From Xanthobacteraceae bacterium (GTDB lineage: Bacteria > Pseudomonadota > Alphaproteobacteria > Rhizobiales > Xanthobacteraceae): a DNA stretch of 8,598 nt. Location: positions 1 through 8,598 of the forward strand of contig JASHYD010000249.1 of assembly GCA_030043175.1 (NCBI GenBank), given 5' to 3'. Below, piece by piece: positions 7,012 through 8,598 of the stretch. The notes beneath the pieces are model-generated. The model searched no databases. It was not told the DNA's origin and saw only the letters and a program-made list of their open reading frames with translations. The translations under genes were made by a program, and so were the position numbers. Within the stretch, counting starts at the first letter, position 1. Every line of letters starts with the position of its first letter.

Positions 7012-7767
7012 ATGATCGCGAACCGAAAGATTTGCGTTGTGCTGCCCGCCTACAATGCGGCGCAGACGCTCGAAATGACCCTTGGCGACATTGCAAGCGA
7101 CATCATTGATGACATCATCTTGGTTGACGACGCGAGCACGGATGACACACTGCATTTGGCGAAACGCCTGGGCGTTTACGCAGTCGGCCATACCCGCAAC
7201 CGGGGTTACGGCGGAAACCAGAAGACTTGCTATCGCTTGGCGCTGGAGCGAGGCGCGGACATCATCATCATGCTGCATCCGGATTACCAATATACTCCGA
7301 AATTGCTGTTTCCGATGGCCTCTATGCTTTGCTGTGGATTGTTCGATGTCGTATTAGGTTCGCGTGTTCTCGGAATAGGCGCGCTCGCCGGCGGCATGCC
7401 ATTCTACAAATATGTAGCGAACCGCATACTCACATTTGTTCAGAATATTCTGCTTGGATATAAGCTGTCAGAATATCATACTGGATATCGCGCGTTCACG
7501 AGAGAGGTTCTCGAAGCTTTGCCGCTCCAGCGGAATTCTGATGATTTTATATTTGATAATCAGATGTTATCGCAAATAATCTATCTGGGGTTCAAGGTGG
7601 GTGAAATATCCTGTCCAGCAAAATACTTCTCAGAGGCATCTTCCATCAATTTTTCCCGCAGCGTAACTTATGGATTAGGTGTGCTGAAAACCAGTATCAG
7701 CTTCAGACTTGCTCGAATGGGTTTCGATCGCGGCACAATTTTTGAAAAGCTGCGCCGTAGGGGTTAG
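7012..7767 (+). CDS. DPM1-like GT2 glycosyltransferase (polyprenyl-phosphate sugar transfer)
   Basis: A 251-residue GT-A enzyme resembling dolichol-phosphate mannose synthase. It would transfer a sugar from a nucleotide donor to polyprenyl phosphate on the inner face of the membrane. Visible motifs: VVLPAYNAAQTL (9-20), VDDASTD (38-44), NRGYGGNQK (63-71), HPDYQY (89-94), GSR (116-118), GGMPFYKYVANR (127-138) and SEYHTGYRAF (153-162). The HPDYQ motif stands where the usual DADxQ metal site is, keeping only its second Asp; I recall the same form in a bacterial subgroup, so it is probably functional. There are no C-terminal membrane helices, unlike ArnC or GtrB, so it is a short, soluble or peripheral form. 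The ATG has only a weak GGA-type ribosome binding site. GC falls from about 58% (7021-7260) to about 43% (7441-7740) by hand count, with AT-ending codons late in the gene, a sign of transfer or recombination. It stands alone on the plus strand. Confidence 0.88.
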   Translation: MIANRKICVVLPAYNAAQTLEMTLGDIASDIIDDIILVDDASTDDTLHLAKRLGVYAVGHTRNRGYGGNQKTCYRLALERGADIIIMLHPDYQYTPKLLFPMASMLCCGLFDVVLGSRVLGIGALAGGMPFYKYVANRILTFVQNILLGYKLSEYHTGYRAFTREVLEALPLQRNSDDFIFDNQMLSQIIYLGFKVGEISCPAKYFSEASSINFSRSVTYGLGVLKTSISFRLARMGFDRGTIFEKLRRRG

Positions 7768-7779
7768 CGCGCACTGCGC

Positions 7780-7890
7780 TCATGTTGTCAACGGCACCCC
7801 CCACTGATCCGAGACGCGATGGCCATCGTCAGTCAGCGGCTTGGGTGTGACGCTCCCCTGGGCCACGCGCGCAATCGCAACGCCGGTCAT
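7780..7890 (-). CDS. possible 36-residue small ORF in the convergent gap
   Basis: ATG at 7888-7890 to TGA at 7780-7782. Third positions are mostly G or C, as in the real genes of the window, and the peptide is hydrophilic (begins MTGVAIARVAQGSVTPKP). There is no clear ribosome binding site and the start codon lies inside the hairpin at 7881-7922. It may be the tail of a lost gene or mobile element, or chance. I do not recognise it. Confidence 0.15.
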   Translation of the reverse strand: MTGVAIARVAQGSVTPKPLTDDGHRVSDQWGVPLTT

Positions 7891-7922
7891 ATTGGCTAGG
7901 TTTTTGCCCTATGTGACCGGCG
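7881..7922. terminator. strong hairpin between convergent genes
   Basis: CGCCGGTCA (7881-7889) and TGACCGGCG (7914-7922) are perfect nine-base arms, extended inwards by TAT / ATG with one G-T pair, around a loop that includes CTAGGTTTTTG. It lies 113 bases after the DPM1-like gene and 116 bases after the cupin gene, about midway between the two converging stops, so a two-way terminator is a natural reading. There is no U tract after either arm. A relic of a small mobile element is the alternative. Confidence 0.45.
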
Positions 7923-8038
7923 AAGCGCATCGTCACTTCAACTCAACGGGCGACTCCCCTGCAGGTCACCCATGGCGACGGGTTCAAAGAAAGGCCACCG
8001 GCGCAGTAGAACGATTGGCCATCACACCTTTCTGCCGC

Positions 8039-8598
8039 CTACTCTGCGGCCTGCGTCGCCGCTACGCGTGGGAAGAATGTCTCCATCCGTGGCGTGACGC
8101 CGTTCTTGTGCATTTCCTCTAGCCACAGCGGATGGATGCGCGGGTCCTGGTCTTCGTATTCAATCTGGTCGCCGCCTTCCTTGATGTCCACCGACACCGC
8201 GCCCTTCTCGCCGAGCTTGACCCCGAGCAGCGAGCGGCGCTGGCCCATTGTCAGCGGATAGCGCAGCCCGCCGACCCCGGTGGCAAGATAGCGCGCCGGG
8301 AACGTGCTGCTGTTGAAATGCTGATGGAACTGCCTGTCGGCTGGCGGGAATACCACACCATGCTTCCAGTCGAGTCGCTGGAAATCCTTCTCGTCCTCGT
8401 ACCACAGGAGCGAGTAGCCATGACCGGTGACGCACATGACGTGGAAACCGGGCCCGTGACGGTGTCCCTTCTTGTAGGTTCCGACGGGCATTTCCGAGAT
8501 GTGGGCATGCATAGTGCCGTCGGCGAGCACGAACATGATATTGGTGCCGCCGGCACCACGGTCGCCCCACGACTTGAGCTCGATGGCGGCGAGATCCG
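8039..8598 (-). CDS. cupin-domain protein, N-terminus beyond the window
   Basis: The frame is open to the right edge, so the gene is cut off there; 185 complete residues are visible. An ATG at 8536 exists, but the 20 codons before it read as good protein (IELKSWGDRGAGGTNI), so it is an internal Met. The visible part holds a cupin barrel: motif 1 GTYKKGHRHGPGFH (G, five residues, HxH) and motif 2 PPADRQFHQHFN (H, three residues, N), which give three to four His for one metal ion. The Glu that usually follows HxH is not in place; a His stands there. The C-terminal tail (IEYEDQDPRIHPLWLEEMHKNG) is likely a metal- or partner-independent extension. I recall homologues of about 370 residues with two cupin domains, annotated simply as cupin proteins or, loosely, ethanolamine ammonia-lyase activators; the true substrate is unknown. 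It ends inside a small GCCGC / GCGGC hairpin (8034-8050). Confidence 0.8.
   Translation of the reverse strand, partial: DLAAIELKSWGDRGAGGTNIMFVLADGTMHAHISEMPVGTYKKGHRHGPGFHVMCVTGHGYSLLWYEDEKDFQRLDWKHGVVFPPADRQFHQHFNSSTFPARYLATGVGGLRYPLTMGQRRSLLGVKLGEKGAVSVDIKEGGDQIEYEDQDPRIHPLWLEEMHKNGVTPRMETFFPRVAATQAAE

Noticed and set aside
7841..8122. A plus-strand frame suggesting a transposase fragment
   Set aside because: It overlaps the cupin gene on the other strand and shows no transposase motif; the gap may hold an element relic, but this frame does not prove it.

Overview
The window reads as chromosomal DNA of a high-GC alphaproteobacterium, most likely of the Bradyrhizobium/Rhodopseudomonas group. 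This rests on the style of the proteins, the strong G/C preference at third codon positions in most genes, and intergenic hairpin repeats of a kind I remember from that group (C-rich blocks such as CCCTGCCCTCCCCCGC, and ATGGCCGGG / CCCGGCCAT palindromes). No database search was possible, so the assignment is an inference.

Layout. Four well-supported genes lie on the minus strand from 159 to about 6384. In minus-strand order they are a cytochrome b561-type membrane protein (5812-6384), a polytopic membrane protein that looks like a GT-C sugar transferase (3986-5686, TTG start), a fused membrane/spermidine-synthase-like protein (1507-3756), and a GT2 glycosyltransferase of the rhamnosyltransferase-like type (159-1145). 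Gaps of 125, 229 and 361 bases separate them, and at least two gaps hold hairpins or repeat relics, so they look like separate transcription units rather than one tight operon. A DPM1-like GT2 glycosyltransferase on the plus strand (7012-7767) follows a 627-base gap with no convincing gene. It converges on a cupin-domain protein on the minus strand (8039 to beyond the right edge, N-terminus missing). A strong hairpin sits between those two.

How the genes may work together. Three of the six main genes handle sugars: a cytosolic GT-A enzyme, a DPM1-like enzyme that would charge a polyprenyl phosphate with a sugar, and a multi-membrane GT-C-like enzyme of the sort that uses such lipid-linked sugars outside the membrane. 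This suggests a small cell-surface glycan locus. The spermidine-synthase-like fusion and the b561 cytochrome have no obvious link to it. The DPM1-like gene changes from about 58% GC in its first third to about 43% in its last 300 bases, which suggests acquired or mosaic DNA.

I saw no CRISPR array, tRNA, rRNA, complete insertion sequence or clear defence system. The most useful second-look items are the lipid-sugar donor/acceptor pairing, the altered active-site motif of the spermidine-synthase domain, the mosaic glycosyltransferase, and the eroding intergenic repeats.
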